Source of the DNA: Vibrio cyclitrophicus
GTDB taxonomy: Bacteria > Pseudomonadota > Gammaproteobacteria > Enterobacterales > Vibrionaceae
DNA length: 64,000 nucleotides
Direction of reading: 5' to 3'
Assembly (NCBI GenBank): GCA_023206055.1
Contig: CP065366.1
Coordinates: 2,728,001 to 2,792,000, forward strand
The notes beneath the pieces are model-generated. The model had not been told where the DNA came from and did no database searches. It saw only the letters and a program-made list of their open reading frames with translations. Shown here one piece after another: positions 50,578 to 60,191 of this stretch; position 1 is the first letter of the stretch, and each line of letters starts with the position of its first letter. The position numbers and the translations under genes were made by a program.

Positions 50578-51624
50578 CTACTCAGCTTTCGCTTCTTTGT
50601 CATCTTTGGTCTGGTCTGCGATATGCGCGAGTACCGGAACCATTGACTTAAGCAACTCTTCTTCTACTGGTTTACCTGATGCATCCGTTACGTTGATCGA
50701 CGTACGGTTGCCAAGGTCACCAAATAGGAAGTTGTAAGTGCCTGGCGCTAAGTCGATAGGCTGTAGGCCAATTTCTTGCCAGAATTCATCATCTGGCGCG
50801 GCGTACTTAGCTTTCACTGTACCTTGAGACTGGTTACGCTCTTCAAGCTCAAAACCCATAGCAGGCAACAAGCTTGGCAGACGTTGCCAGAATACATTGT
50901 ATGGTGTACGAGCAATAATCACAGGGAAGCCACTGCGGTCAGAACCCATTGAAATTGGAATACGCTTCACCAACTCTTGCGCTTTCAGCGCCGCTTCAGC
51001 ACGAAGGTTTTCATCGTACTTAGCCATGACTAGATTGGTCAGAAACGCGTTGTAACGCTCTTTATTGGTTGCCGTTACCGGTTTCTCTTCAGTACCTTCA
51101 CGCCAATCAATCAGATTAATCTTGAAGCCATGACGGTTATTCGCTTGGAAACGAGAGATAGAGTAGCGGCTGCCAATCTCTACGTCTTCATCTTCAGAAA
51201 CCCAAGTTACCCAGTCGGTCTCAATCTCATTCTCTGATTGCTCACGAATGCCAATACCACGCTGAGCCAGCATGTCTACAGCCGTTTGCCATACACGATC
51301 TGCCTCTTCAGCACGAAGAAGCCATAGTGTCACTTCACCATTTTGACGCTCAGCACGAGCTCCTGGGATCAATTCAAGCACTTGTTGAGGTGGACGAATA
51401 TCCACTTCACGACCTGTACCACCACTGAATTCACCGCTTGGGATGTCAAAGTTTGGGTAGAACTGAGGCTGAGCATCTTCAGGCAACTGCCATTGTGAAA
51501 ACTCAGGTGTTTCTAAGTATTCGAAATCATCTTTGGCTTGGCGACGTTGAGTCGGGCTACCAGAACATGCTGTAAGAACGAAAACAGCCAGTGACCCAAT
51601 CACTAGCTGGTGAGAATACTTCAT
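50578..51624 (-). CDS. bamC: BamC (NlpB), outer-membrane assembly lipoprotein
   Basis: This 348-residue lipoprotein is part of the BAM complex for inserting beta-barrel proteins. The signal peptide ends at the lipobox LTAC (Cys20). The unstructured segment (DDFEYLETPEFSQWQLPEDA) that binds BamD is followed by two helix-grip domains. It is 48 bp after dapA on the same strand, as in E. coli dapA-bamC. Confidence 0.93.
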   Translation of the reverse strand: MKYSHQLVIGSLAVFVLTACSGSPTQRRQAKDDFEYLETPEFSQWQLPEDAQPQFYPNFDIPSGEFSGGTGREVDIRPPQQVLELIPGARAERQNGEVTLWLLRAEEADRVWQTAVDMLAQRGIGIREQSENEIETDWVTWVSEDEDVEIGSRYSISRFQANNRHGFKINLIDWREGTEEKPVTATNKERYNAFLTNLVMAKYDENLRAEAALKAQELVKRIPISMGSDRSGFPVIIARTPYNVFWQRLPSLLPAMGFELEERNQSQGTVKAKYAAPDDEFWQEIGLQPIDLAPGTYNFLFGDLGNRTSINVTDASGKPVEEELLKSMVPVLAHIADQTKDDKEAKAE

Positions 51625-51672
51625 TTATACTCCTAAATGCCGAAGGTTCGCTTCGGCATCACTTCATACGTT

Positions 51673-52551
51673 TTAGTAAATGCACGCTTCAGTCATTGCT
51701 TGAGCAACGACAGGTTGAGCTGGTTCTGACAGTTCAGTCAGCGGTAGACGTAAACCACCTTCAGCAATCAGACCCATTTTATGAACCGCCCATTTTACGG
51801 GAATAGGGTTAGACTCAACGAACAAATTCTTGTGTAGAGGCATCAAGCGCTCATTGATCGCTTCTGCTTCTTCAAACTTACCTTCTTTCGCTAGTTTGAA
51901 CATGGTTGCCATATCAGCGGCTGCAACATTATTGGTTACAGAGATCACGCCGTCACCACCACGCTTAACAAATTCTAGGCCTGTTAAGTCATCACCACTT
52001 AGTAAGATAAAGTCTTCGCCACAAAGTTCACGGTGAATTGCAATTCTGTCGAGATCACCCGTCGCATCTTTAAGTGCAACGATGTTTTCGATCTCAGCAA
52101 GGCGAGCAACCGTCTCTGGTAATAAGTCTACAGCAGTACGACCAGGAACATTGTATAGGATTTGTGGAACGTCACTGACTTCAGCAATCGCTTTGTAGTG
52201 TTGGTACAAACCTTCTTGAGTCGGTTTGTTGTAGTAAGGCGTTACGCTCAGGCAACCTGCAATGCCAGAACCATTTAATAAACGGCTGAATAGCACTGAC
52301 TCGTGAGTTGCGTTTGCACCCGTACCAGCGATAACAGGAATACGACCATCAGCAAATTCAACGATCTTATTGACGACTTTGACATGCTCTTCAATTGTGA
52401 GTGTTGAAGACTCACCTGTTGTGCCAACCGCAACCAGACCATCACTACCTGCAGCAACATGGTGATCAACCAACTTTTTAAGGCTGTCGAAATCCACTTC
52501 GCCATCTGCGTTAAATGGCGTAACTAGCGCAACGATACTTCCTGAAAACAT
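51673..52551 (-). CDS. dapA: Dihydrodipicolinate synthase
   Basis: The enzyme condenses pyruvate and aspartate semialdehyde, the first step of lysine and diaminopimelate synthesis. The 292-residue TIM barrel has the Schiff-base Lys161 (IVALKDATGD), Tyr133 (ILYNVPGR), Arg138, and the AVGTTGESST substrate loop with Thr44 and Thr45. The start is ATG 52551 with GGGAGA upstream; a longer upstream frame is unsupported. Operon with bamC. Confidence 0.98.
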   Translation of the reverse strand: MFSGSIVALVTPFNADGEVDFDSLKKLVDHHVAAGSDGLVAVGTTGESSTLTIEEHVKVVNKIVEFADGRIPVIAGTGANATHESVLFSRLLNGSGIAGCLSVTPYYNKPTQEGLYQHYKAIAEVSDVPQILYNVPGRTAVDLLPETVARLAEIENIVALKDATGDLDRIAIHRELCGEDFILLSGDDLTGLEFVKRGGDGVISVTNNVAAADMATMFKLAKEGKFEEAEAINERLMPLHKNLFVESNPIPVKWAVHKMGLIAEGGLRLPLTELSEPAQPVVAQAMTEACIY

Positions 52552-52929
52552 GTCTATCTCCCTTAATTTATTCTTTTTGCATGTTACTGTAAGCCAATCA
52601 ATAAACACAAGACATTAAAGTGGCTTACCGGCAACATCTGCATTAAATATTGTCGTATGTTTGAGGTAAAACGACTTCTAACGGCGTTCTACCTAGAATT
52701 TGGGTAACCTACGCTCAATCTAGCGGATGGCACACCACTGGATGTCAGTAACAAGTAAGCTGTGCTCTCATCACGCTATCTCATTTTTTAACGCGCTCGA
52801 TATTCTTATCATTGGTTACCAATTAGATAGACGCAAGGTGCCTCATAAAAAGCCCCGTGCACACGCTTATTCCACGAGCTAACTGTGCTAACATGCATGA
52901 ATCAATGGAATATAAAGAGACGTGATTTT
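52552..52929. other. Divergent dapA-gcvR region
   Basis: These 378 bases hold the divergent promoters of dapA and gcvR. TTGGTTACCAA (around 52812-52822) is a short palindrome but no regulator is assigned. No riboswitch-like lysine element was recognised. Confidence 0.4.
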
Positions 52930-53472
52930 ATGACTCAACATCTAGTAATCACAGCTGTGGGCACTGATCGCCCAGGTGTATGCAACCAAGTGGTTCATTT
53001 AGTCACCCAATCAGGCTGTAATATTATTGATAGCCGTATCGCTCTGTTTGGCGAAGAATTTACGCTTATCATGCTACTGTCTGGAAAGGCAAATAACATT
53101 ACCCGCGTTGAAACCACCCTACCCTTGCTTGGCCAAGAGCACGACTTGATTACGATTATGAAGCGAACCTCGCCTCATGATGTTATTGAGAACTCCTACA
53201 CGCTAGAAGTTTTCGTTGAGTCAGACGACAAACTCGGCCTAACTGAGCAGTTCACTCAGTTCTTCGCAGACCGAAATATCGGTCTCGATTCGCTTAGCGC
53301 GCAAACCATCAATAAGTCCAAGGTTCAGCTCGATAACGACCAATTCCATATCTCTATTACCGCTTCTGTGCAATCAGAATGTAATTTGATGCAGCTACAA
53401 GAAGAATTCAATTCGCTGTGTCAGAGCCTATCAGTTCAAGGCTCGCTCAACTTTATCAAAAACAGTCTTTAA
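52930..53472 (+). CDS. gcvR: GcvR, glycine-cleavage regulator
   Basis: This 180-residue protein consists of two ACT domains: HLVITAVGTDRPGVCNQVVHLV (about 4-75) and YTLEVFVESDDKLGLTEQFTQF (about 93-175). In E. coli GcvR binds GcvA and blocks activation of the glycine-cleavage genes unless glycine is present. The start is ATG 52930; the 15 residues of upstream frame are not conserved. bcp begins 12 bp downstream, as in E. coli gcvR-bcp. Confidence 0.92.
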   Translation: MTQHLVITAVGTDRPGVCNQVVHLVTQSGCNIIDSRIALFGEEFTLIMLLSGKANNITRVETTLPLLGQEHDLITIMKRTSPHDVIENSYTLEVFVESDDKLGLTEQFTQFFADRNIGLDSLSAQTINKSKVQLDNDQFHISITASVQSECNLMQLQEEFNSLCQSLSVQGSLNFIKNSL

Positions 53473-53484
53473 AAAGGAAATGTC

Positions 53485-53955
53485 ATGAATACGCTAACGG
53501 CTGGTGTTCCAGCACCTGCTTTTTCTCTTCCAGATCAAGATGGCAATATCGTATCTCTTGGTGACTTCAAAGGTAAAAAAGTACTTTTCTACTTTTACCC
53601 AAAAGCAATGACTCCAGGTTGTATTGTGCAAGCGGAAGGCCTGCGTGATATCAAAGCACAGCTTGATGACCTAAATGTGGTTGTTTTGGGTGTGAGTGTT
53701 GACCCAGTAAAACGCCTACCAAATTTCGTTGAGAAGAAATCTCTGAACTTCACACTGCTGTCTGATGAAGACCACAGCGTTGCTGAACAGTTTGGCGTTT
53801 GGGGCGAGAAGAAATTCATGGGTAAGGTATACGATGGTCTGCACCGTATTAGCTTCCTAATTGATGAAGAAGGCCAGATTGAACACGTCTTCAACAAGTT
53901 CAAGACCAAGACTCACCACGAAGTGGTTCTAGATTACTTCAATCAAGAAGCTTAA
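53485..53955 (+). CDS. bcp: Bcp, thiol peroxidase
   Basis: This 156-residue peroxiredoxin reduces organic and hydrogen peroxides with thioredoxin. The peroxidatic Cys46 is in TPGCIVQAE. The resolving cysteine found five residues later in E. coli Bcp is a Glu here (Glu51), so the enzyme probably works by the 1-Cys mode. It is co-transcribed with gcvR (12-bp gap), AAAAGGAAAT upstream. Confidence 0.93.
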   Translation: MNTLTAGVPAPAFSLPDQDGNIVSLGDFKGKKVLFYFYPKAMTPGCIVQAEGLRDIKAQLDDLNVVVLGVSVDPVKRLPNFVEKKSLNFTLLSDEDHSVAEQFGVWGEKKFMGKVYDGLHRISFLIDEEGQIEHVFNKFKTKTHHEVVLDYFNQEA

Positions 53956-54029
53956 GGGCTATTTGAGTAAGTTAATGACTTAGATTCGCCACTCTCTAAG
54001 GCAATAGCAACACTTATTAAGCTAAGAGC

Positions 54030-54062
54030 AAAAAGGCCGAACATCATGGATGCTCGGCCTTA
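54030..54062. terminator. Terminator between bcp and perM
   Basis: AAGGCCGA(A)CATC/GATG(C)TCGGCCTT forms a strong hairpin. On the minus strand it is followed by TTTTTG, so it mainly serves perM. Confidence 0.88.
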
Positions 54063-54079
54063 TTCTATAACAAGATCAA

Positions 54080-55156
54080 TTACTTTTGATGTTCGGAGTC
54101 ATCGTCTAATGCGTGACTCGGTAAGGCATTCCAAACCGCCTTAACTAGCGTTGCCAACGGGATAGCAAAGAACACGCCCCAGAATCCCCACAGTCCACCA
54201 AACACTAACACCGCAACAATAATCGCAACTGGGTGCAGGTTCACTGCTTCAGAGAACAGAACCGGAACCAACACGTTACCATCTAGCGCTTGGATGATGC
54301 CGTACGCAAGTAACAGCCAGTAGAACTGAGGTTCTAGTCCCCATTGGAACAAACCAACAATCGCCACAGGTACCGTTACCGCTGCCGCACCGATATAAGG
54401 AATCAATACAGAGAAACCAACCGCAACCGCTAACAAGACTGAATAACGAAGATCTAAAATCGCGAAGGTTACATAACTCACACCACCAACGATTAAAATC
54501 TCGAGAACCTTACCGCGAATGTAATTGGAGATTTGCTGGTTCATCTCTACCCATACTTTGGTCGCCAAACGACGATTTCGAGGAAGTACACCACTCGCCA
54601 TTCTGATCATCTCTTCTTTGTCTTTTAACAAGAAAAAGATAAGCAGTGGTACGAGAATTAAGTAAACCGCTAAGGTCGCTAAGCTCACAAGAGAAGCAAG
54701 AGAGCCTTTGACAACACTTTCACCAAAACCTAACGCTTTGTTTTTGGCGTTAGACATAATGGACTCAACAATCTGCAGGTTAGCAAGTTCAGGGTAACGC
54801 TCTGGAATCGTCGCAATGAAGTTTTGTAAGCTGCCATACATACTTGGGATGTCATTGATTAGGTTACCCACTTGCTCCCAAATGGTTGGTACCAAGCCAA
54901 AGATCGCAAGTAGCATCACGCTAAAGAACATCATAATGACCAACATCACCGAAGGCGTTCTTGGAACACCGAGTCTTTGAAGTTGGGTAACAGGCCACTC
55001 AAGCAAATAAGCCAACACAATTGCAACCAAGAGTGGCGCAATTAGGTGACCAAAGAAGTAGATGGTAACAAAGCCGAAGAGAATGATGGCAACCAAACTG
55101 ACAGCATGGGGATCAGAGAAACGTCGTTTATACCAACGATTGACCATTTCAAGCAT
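54080..55156 (-). CDS. perM: PerM/AI-2E-type membrane permease family protein
   Basis: This 358-residue inner-membrane protein of the AI-2 exporter-like (PerM) family has about seven to eight transmembrane segments, a periplasmic amphipathic region after the third, and the FLLKDKEEMIRMASGVLPR segment before the PF01594 core. The start is ATG 55156, which overlaps the stop of the upstream TusA-like gene, with AAGGAA 10 bases before it. A second ATG at 55147 is possible. The transported compound is uncertain. Confidence 0.88.
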   Translation of the reverse strand: MLEMVNRWYKRRFSDPHAVSLVAIILFGFVTIYFFGHLIAPLLVAIVLAYLLEWPVTQLQRLGVPRTPSVMLVIMMFFSVMLLAIFGLVPTIWEQVGNLINDIPSMYGSLQNFIATIPERYPELANLQIVESIMSNAKNKALGFGESVVKGSLASLVSLATLAVYLILVPLLIFFLLKDKEEMIRMASGVLPRNRRLATKVWVEMNQQISNYIRGKVLEILIVGGVSYVTFAILDLRYSVLLAVAVGFSVLIPYIGAAAVTVPVAIVGLFQWGLEPQFYWLLLAYGIIQALDGNVLVPVLFSEAVNLHPVAIIVAVLVFGGLWGFWGVFFAIPLATLVKAVWNALPSHALDDDSEHQK

Positions 55157-55388
55157 CTGACTGCAATTCCTTTTTAGTGACGAGGAGATGATGGTAATTA
55201 GAGCAAACCTCAGTGATGACGTCATAGGTTTGCTTAGACAAATAAGTAACAATATCTTTCATCGAGCTGATGTCAGAGACATAAATTGACAATGTTTGCC
55301 CTACTTCTAACTTTACACTGTGACGCTTGGCTAATAATAGTGCCATTGGACAGCGCTCTTGGCGTAAATCTAGAATATTAGGTGTCAT
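55149..55388 (-). CDS. TusA/SirA-family sulfur carrier-like protein
   Basis: This 79-residue protein has the TusA-type motif LDLRQERCPMALLLAKR with the active Cys13 in CPxA. TusA-like proteins carry persulfide for tRNA thiolation and other sulfur transfers. The gene is followed by perM with an 8-bp overlap, which suggests translational coupling. Whether it is a true TusA or a relative is not clear, and true TusA is usually elsewhere in Vibrio. Confidence 0.8.
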   Translation of the reverse strand: MTPNILDLRQERCPMALLLAKRHSVKLEVGQTLSIYVSDISSMKDIVTYLSKQTYDVITEVCSNYHHLLVTKKELQSDA

Positions 55389-55566
55389 TCTTGAGCCCGA
55401 TGCTTATTATAAGGGTCGTATTGTAATCTGTTTTTGAAAACGCGCCATCATTCATTCATCTTCCTTCATGATAGCGCACGCACTTGGCAAAGGTTAAATC
55501 AGATAAAGAACCAATTTGCATCGCACTTGTCTTACTGTCAGAAGAAACGGAGTATTACTGACTAAT

Positions 55567-57021
55567 ATGTTTAAACGCGCTCGCTCAATTGCTTGCTTAT
55601 GCATCGCAGCTACATTAAGCACCCCAACTTTGGCGAATACCAACAGTTTGGAGCTACCAGATATCGGTACCGCTGCTGGCGGCACACTCTCTATTGACCA
55701 AGAACTTATCTATGGTGATGCCTACATGCGCATCATCAGAAGCAGCCAGCCCATTGTTAACGACCCGGTTCTAAACCTTTATATCGACACGTTAGGCCAC
55801 CGTTTGGTCGCGAACGCAAATGATGTAAAGACACCTTTCCAGTTCTTTATGATTCGTGATCGCAACATCAACGCCTTCGCATTCTTTGGTGGTTATGTTG
55901 CTTTGCACTCCGGTCTATTCCTGCACGCACAATCTGAGAGTGAACTCGCTTCTGTATTAGCGCACGAAATCGCGCACGTTACCCAACGTCACTTAGCACG
56001 TAGTATGGAAGATCAAGCTCGTCGTTCTCCTGCGACTATCGCTGCACTTGCGGCTTCAGTATTACTGGCGATTGCAGCCCCTGAAGCGGGTATTGCAGCC
56101 CTAACCGCAACAACTGCGGGTAACATGCAAAGCCAAATCAACTATACGCGTAGCAACGAGAAAGAAGCTGACCGCTTTGGTATCAACACTCTGGCAAAAG
56201 CTGGCTTTGATGTGAATGCAATGCCACGTTTCTTCGGCCGTTTAGCTGATGAATACCGCTACGCAAGCACACCACCGCCAATGCTATTAACTCACCCACT
56301 ACCAGAAGACCGTATTACCGATTCACGCGCTCGTGCTCGTAGTTACCCACCACTGAAACTGGCCCCGTCGCTGGACTACCACTTAGCAAGAGCCCGCATT
56401 GTCGCGCGCTATACTGGCATTAATAATGATGCTGCTCTTGATTGGTTTGAGCGTCAGCTGAAAAAAGCCCCTAAAGCTTTGGTTCCGTCATTAGAGTATG
56501 GCCAAGCATTGGTTTACCTAGATTCTAAAAAATTAGACAAAGCGGAGCCCATTCTGAACAAGCTGATTAACAGCGACCCAACCAACCTGTTTTATCTAGA
56601 TGCTATTTCGGATCTGCACATTGAGAAGAAACAGCCTGAGATTGCGATTAAAGAACTTAAATCAGCACTGGTTCGTCAACCAAACAACCCGGTTCTGACC
56701 ATTAACTACGCCAACGCAATGATTGAAAATGAAGACCTACAGGAAGCCGTTCGCGTATTGCAACGTTACACGCACGATAATCCGAACGACACCAATGGCT
56801 GGCACCTACTTTCAAAGGTCAATACGAGCTTAGGTAATAGCGACGAAGATCTTGCCGCTCGCGCAGAAATCTTGGCACTGCAAGCCAACTGGAACAAAGC
56901 GATTCAGTATTACACGCAGGCCAGCCAAATCGCAGAGCTCGGCAGCCTAAAACAAGCACGTTATGATGCTCGAATTGACCAGTTAATGATTCAGCGCGAA
57001 CGTTTCTTATCGTTGCAATAA
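55567..57021 (+). CDS. bepA: BepA, periplasmic M48 metalloprotease/chaperone
   Basis: This 484-residue protein assists outer-membrane LptD and BAM quality control. Signal peptide covers about 1-24. The zinc motif HEIAH is at 133-137 with the third ligand near 200 (SNEKEADRFG). The C-terminal half (about 285-480) is a TPR domain. The start is ATG 55567 (MFKRARS), the usual N terminus; a longer frame from 55516 lacks a signal-like start. It matches E. coli yfgC and is followed by arsC as there. Confidence 0.93.
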   Translation: MFKRARSIACLCIAATLSTPTLANTNSLELPDIGTAAGGTLSIDQELIYGDAYMRIIRSSQPIVNDPVLNLYIDTLGHRLVANANDVKTPFQFFMIRDRNINAFAFFGGYVALHSGLFLHAQSESELASVLAHEIAHVTQRHLARSMEDQARRSPATIAALAASVLLAIAAPEAGIAALTATTAGNMQSQINYTRSNEKEADRFGINTLAKAGFDVNAMPRFFGRLADEYRYASTPPPMLLTHPLPEDRITDSRARARSYPPLKLAPSLDYHLARARIVARYTGINNDAALDWFERQLKKAPKALVPSLEYGQALVYLDSKKLDKAEPILNKLINSDPTNLFYLDAISDLHIEKKQPEIAIKELKSALVRQPNNPVLTINYANAMIENEDLQEAVRVLQRYTHDNPNDTNGWHLLSKVNTSLGNSDEDLAARAEILALQANWNKAIQYYTQASQIAELGSLKQARYDARIDQLMIQRERFLSLQ

Positions 57022-57147
57022 GCTTGTTTTATTAGCCGTCATTCTTGGTAAAAGAATAAAAACAACGCTCAACATTACATAATATAGAAGCCATTCAGGT
57101 GGCTTCAACTGAACAACTAAATCAAAAAATAATAATGAGGAAGAACC

Positions 57148-57498
57148 ATGTCTGTCGTGATTTATCATAACCCACGTTGCTCAAAGAGCCGTCAAACTCT
57201 CGAACTGCTTCAAGAAAATGGCGTACAGCCAGAGGTAATCAAATACCTAGAGACTCCGTTAACAGTTGAACAGCTGAAAGTACTGTTCACTCAGCTTGGT
57301 TTCGAGAGTGTTCGTGACATGATGCGTACCAAAGAAGCGGATTACAAAGAAGCAAACCTTGGTGATGCGTCGGTGACTGATGAAGATCTTTTCTCAGCAA
57401 TGGCTGCAAATCCAAAACTGTTTGAACGCCCTGTTGTTGTCGCGAACAACAAAGCAAAGATTGGTCGCCCACCAGAGCAAGTGCTAGAGATTCTGTAA
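57148..57498 (+). CDS. arsC: ArsC-family arsenate reductase (YfgD-like)
   Basis: This 116-residue glutaredoxin-dependent arsenate reductase has the active Cys11 in YHNPRCSKSR and the Arg-rich region (FERPVVVANNKAKIGRPPE) that binds arsenate. E. coli YfgD, downstream of bepA, is the close relative, and whether it handles arsenate in vivo is not certain. wrbA begins 6 bp downstream, so these form an operon. AGGAAG precedes the ATG. Confidence 0.9.
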   Translation: MSVVIYHNPRCSKSRQTLELLQENGVQPEVIKYLETPLTVEQLKVLFTQLGFESVRDMMRTKEADYKEANLGDASVTDEDLFSAMAANPKLFERPVVVANNKAKIGRPPEQVLEIL

Positions 57499-57504
57499 TC
57501 CAAT

Positions 57505-58098
57505 ATGAGCATTAACATTCTTGTTCTTTACTACAGTCGCCACGGCAACACACAAGCGCTAGCAAGGCAGATAGCACGAGGGGTTGAATCCATCCCGAAC
57601 TGCGAAGCCATGCTAAGAACGGTGAACGACGTGTACACGGTAGAGGAGCAGCCTGATTCGCGCTATCAACCAACCGATCCTATTGCGACCTTGCAAGATC
57701 TCCGTTCTTGCGATGGTTTGGCGCTGGGCAGTCCAGTTTGGTTTGGCAATATGGCCGGGCCAATGAAGCACTTTTGGGATAGCACGACATCACTTTGGAT
57801 CAATGGCGATCTTATCGATAAGCCCGCCTGTGTCTTTACCTCTTCTTCATCACTGCATGGTGGTCAAGAGACGACACAGCAAAGCATGATGTTGCCTCTA
57901 CTTCACCATGGCATGTTAGTCGTAGGAATTCCCTACTCAGAACCTGCTCTGCACACCACTCAAACTGGTGGCACACCTTACGGTGCCAGCAGTACAGGAG
58001 AGAGCGCTTCGCTTAGCAAAGAAGAGATTGAGTTGGCGCAGAGCCTAGGCAAACGCTTAGCACGTATCGCCATCAACCAGAAGGGGAACTCTCAATGA
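57505..58098 (+). CDS. wrbA: WrbA-like NAD(P)H:quinone oxidoreductase
   Basis: This 197-residue flavodoxin-fold protein has the FMN phosphate loop SRHGNTQAL (residues about 11-19) and GSPVWFGNMAGPMKHFWDS for the flavin ring, with GGQETTQQSMMLPLLHHGM typical of WrbA. It should reduce quinones by two electrons. It overlaps the next gene by 4 bp. Confidence 0.9.
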   Translation: MSINILVLYYSRHGNTQALARQIARGVESIPNCEAMLRTVNDVYTVEEQPDSRYQPTDPIATLQDLRSCDGLALGSPVWFGNMAGPMKHFWDSTTSLWINGDLIDKPACVFTSSSSLHGGQETTQQSMMLPLLHHGMLVVGIPYSEPALHTTQTGGTPYGASSTGESASLSKEEIELAQSLGKRLARIAINQKGNSQ

Positions 58099-58532
58099 TG
58101 TATATGCCAGAAACGGCTATGTCTCCCAAAACCAAGCTCTTTCGTTATCTTGCTTTAGCGGGCAACTTATCGCTTTTATTCTGGGTAGTAGCTTGGCAAA
58201 TGACGCTTTCACCACACCCGCATCTAAGCAATGTCACACTAGCGATTGCTTGGGCTATTCCGCTGTTGCTGCCATTACCGGGCATTTTAGCAGGTAAGCC
58301 TTATACGCACGCTTGGGCGAATTTCGTATTGATGCTCTATTTCCTACACGCATTAACTATTTTGTATGTAGACGATGGTGAACGCTTGTTAGCGGCTGTA
58401 GAACTGCTTCTTACGACTCTAGGTTTCGTGGGCAATATCTTATTTACTCGCTTTAGAGCCAAAGAATTAGGCATCAAGTTGAAGCGCCTTTCCGAAGTAG
58501 AAAAGAGAGAGAAAGCTAAATTCGAGCAATAA
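58095..58532 (+). CDS. DUF2069 membrane protein
   Basis: This 145-residue protein has four hydrophobic helices (near 18-38, 47-65, 73-92 and 102-118) and a basic C-terminal tail. It matches the DUF2069 family, which in gamma-proteobacteria frequently follows wrbA. Its ATG overlaps the wrbA stop (ATGA), indicating coupled translation. No function is known. Confidence 0.82.
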   Translation: MMYMPETAMSPKTKLFRYLALAGNLSLLFWVVAWQMTLSPHPHLSNVTLAIAWAIPLLLPLPGILAGKPYTHAWANFVLMLYFLHALTILYVDDGERLLAAVELLLTTLGFVGNILFTRFRAKELGIKLKRLSEVEKREKAKFEQ

Positions 58533-58574
58533 TATTGATTCGATGTTCTAAAGCTCACATAACACCAGAACAAC

Positions 58575-58611
58575 AAAAAGCCCTGCGAGATTGCTCTTGC
58601 AGGGCTTTTTT
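58575..58611 (+). terminator. Intrinsic terminator after bepA-arsC-wrbA unit
   Basis: AAAAAGCCCTGC with GAG/CTC inner pairing and GCAGGGCTTTTTT forms a strong hairpin with T6 tail. Confidence 0.93.
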
Positions 58612-58647
58612 CATGTTTTCATTTCAATCAGTCATGTCAGCTGACAA

Positions 58648-59913
58648 TTATGAGCGAATCCACTCGTAGACCAAGCTTGGCTTAGCATGTAATGGCGCAG
58701 TGATAGTTAGTTCTTCCGTGTTAGATTCTTCTAACGTGACATCAGAAGTACCTGTTGGCTCAGCATCCGTAGATACCTCACTACCTTTAATCACCTGAAC
58801 GCTTGAGTCAGCCTCACTTCCCTCGCCTTCAGCATCAACAGTGCTTGTTGAATCATCGCCTACAGACATGGAATTGTCTTGCGTTTCAAATTCAGGGCTC
58901 ACTTCAGGTTCAATGTAAGATTCTTCAACCTTCGCGACTTGACGAATGCTTTCAACTTCTTGCTCAAACTCTTGTTGAGTCGACAATAAGTGAATTCGGA
59001 AAGTGACTTCGTTGTTCTGAATCTTCAGAATATCTAAGCTTGCCACCGAGTTTAGACGCTTAAGTGCGCTCTCCAACTGGAAGAAGTCTTGAGCATTATT
59101 CAGGCTTATAAACTGCGTTAAAATCGACTCTGATGACTCACTCGCTACCGTCACAGCACTTTTACCTGCGTAGTAGTTACTGATTTGGTCGACTAACTTC
59201 TTAGAAGTCGTTGCGCTGTTACCTGATAAAGAACCACTTACAGGCGATGTTGGTGCACTCGTCAATTGACTTGGCTTTTGATCGTATAGAGCCCAACGTA
59301 AACCTGAAGATTGAGCCTTTATCACCAACACAGCATCAACAGGGTAACGCTGACTCGCTTTACTGATTGGCGTAACAAAGCTGCCCCACAAATCAGAAGT
59401 CGCAATACCCGTAATATCGTCAAAATCACCCACAGGCAGCGTTAGAGGCAAGCCACGCTCTTTTGCGTTTGCTTGTAAGCCAGCTGCTAACTGTGAGTTA
59501 GAGTGTTCCCATACGATGTTCTTGTCGTAGTTGTCCTCTTCCACAAGCCAAACAAGGATGTTTGAACGCGTGTCAGGCCAGTAAGGTAACTGTGCTTGAG
59601 TCAGTAGAGAACGGATTTGAGCGCCGTTAAAACGCATACGCAATGTTGATTGGTCATTGCTTTCGCCAAAACTCATTTGAGACATGTACTGCGAACTCTT
59701 GCGCATCGCCTTTTGAATCGTCTCATTCGAAGCGACATCAGTTTGGCCAGTCGCACGTATCAATACCTGCTCCATACCTGTATTTCTTGCCACTTGTTCT
59801 GGCTGTTTGTCTTCAGCGTTAATCGCAACTTCAGCACTAAAAATATCTACTTGAGTTAAGGCATAACTCGGAGAGGCTAATAGTCCCATCAACAACAATG
59901 CTATGTAGCGCAT
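58648..59913 (-). CDS. DUF2066 periplasmic protein
   Basis: This protein of about 421 residues has a signal peptide (MRYIALLLMGLLASPSYA) and the DUF2066 domain, from VDIFSAEVAINAEDKQPEQVARN to about residue 330. The last 90 residues are a low-complexity acidic Ser/Glu/Asp-rich tail, unlike the rest. The start ATG 59913 has AGGATC upstream; six residues before it (ATG 59931) are also in frame. Function unknown. In E. coli hda occupies this interval before uraA. Confidence 0.82.
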   Translation of the reverse strand: MRYIALLLMGLLASPSYALTQVDIFSAEVAINAEDKQPEQVARNTGMEQVLIRATGQTDVASNETIQKAMRKSSQYMSQMSFGESNDQSTLRMRFNGAQIRSLLTQAQLPYWPDTRSNILVWLVEEDNYDKNIVWEHSNSQLAAGLQANAKERGLPLTLPVGDFDDITGIATSDLWGSFVTPISKASQRYPVDAVLVIKAQSSGLRWALYDQKPSQLTSAPTSPVSGSLSGNSATTSKKLVDQISNYYAGKSAVTVASESSESILTQFISLNNAQDFFQLESALKRLNSVASLDILKIQNNEVTFRIHLLSTQQEFEQEVESIRQVAKVEESYIEPEVSPEFETQDNSMSVGDDSTSTVDAEGEGSEADSSVQVIKGSEVSTDAEPTGTSDVTLEESNTEELTITAPLHAKPSLVYEWIRS

Positions 59914-60191
59914 ACTGATCCTAATATTCAAATCTTGTGCCTAGATGATAAGCAACTATGGATTGAGGGGCAAGGTCGATAGCGCCCACTGTGTTTAATA
60001 ACCACAAAATATCACTTAGCCATGATAAATCGCTCACTTATAAACTGAATTTCTAGGGTTTAGATGGATATAAAACATCACTAAGATAAATAAATTTGAT
60101 CCATCTAGTGTAGCAATCGATTGCTAAGTGATAGAATCCTGCGAATTTTATTTTTCACTTTTCATATAACGACCATTTTTAAGGACATATC

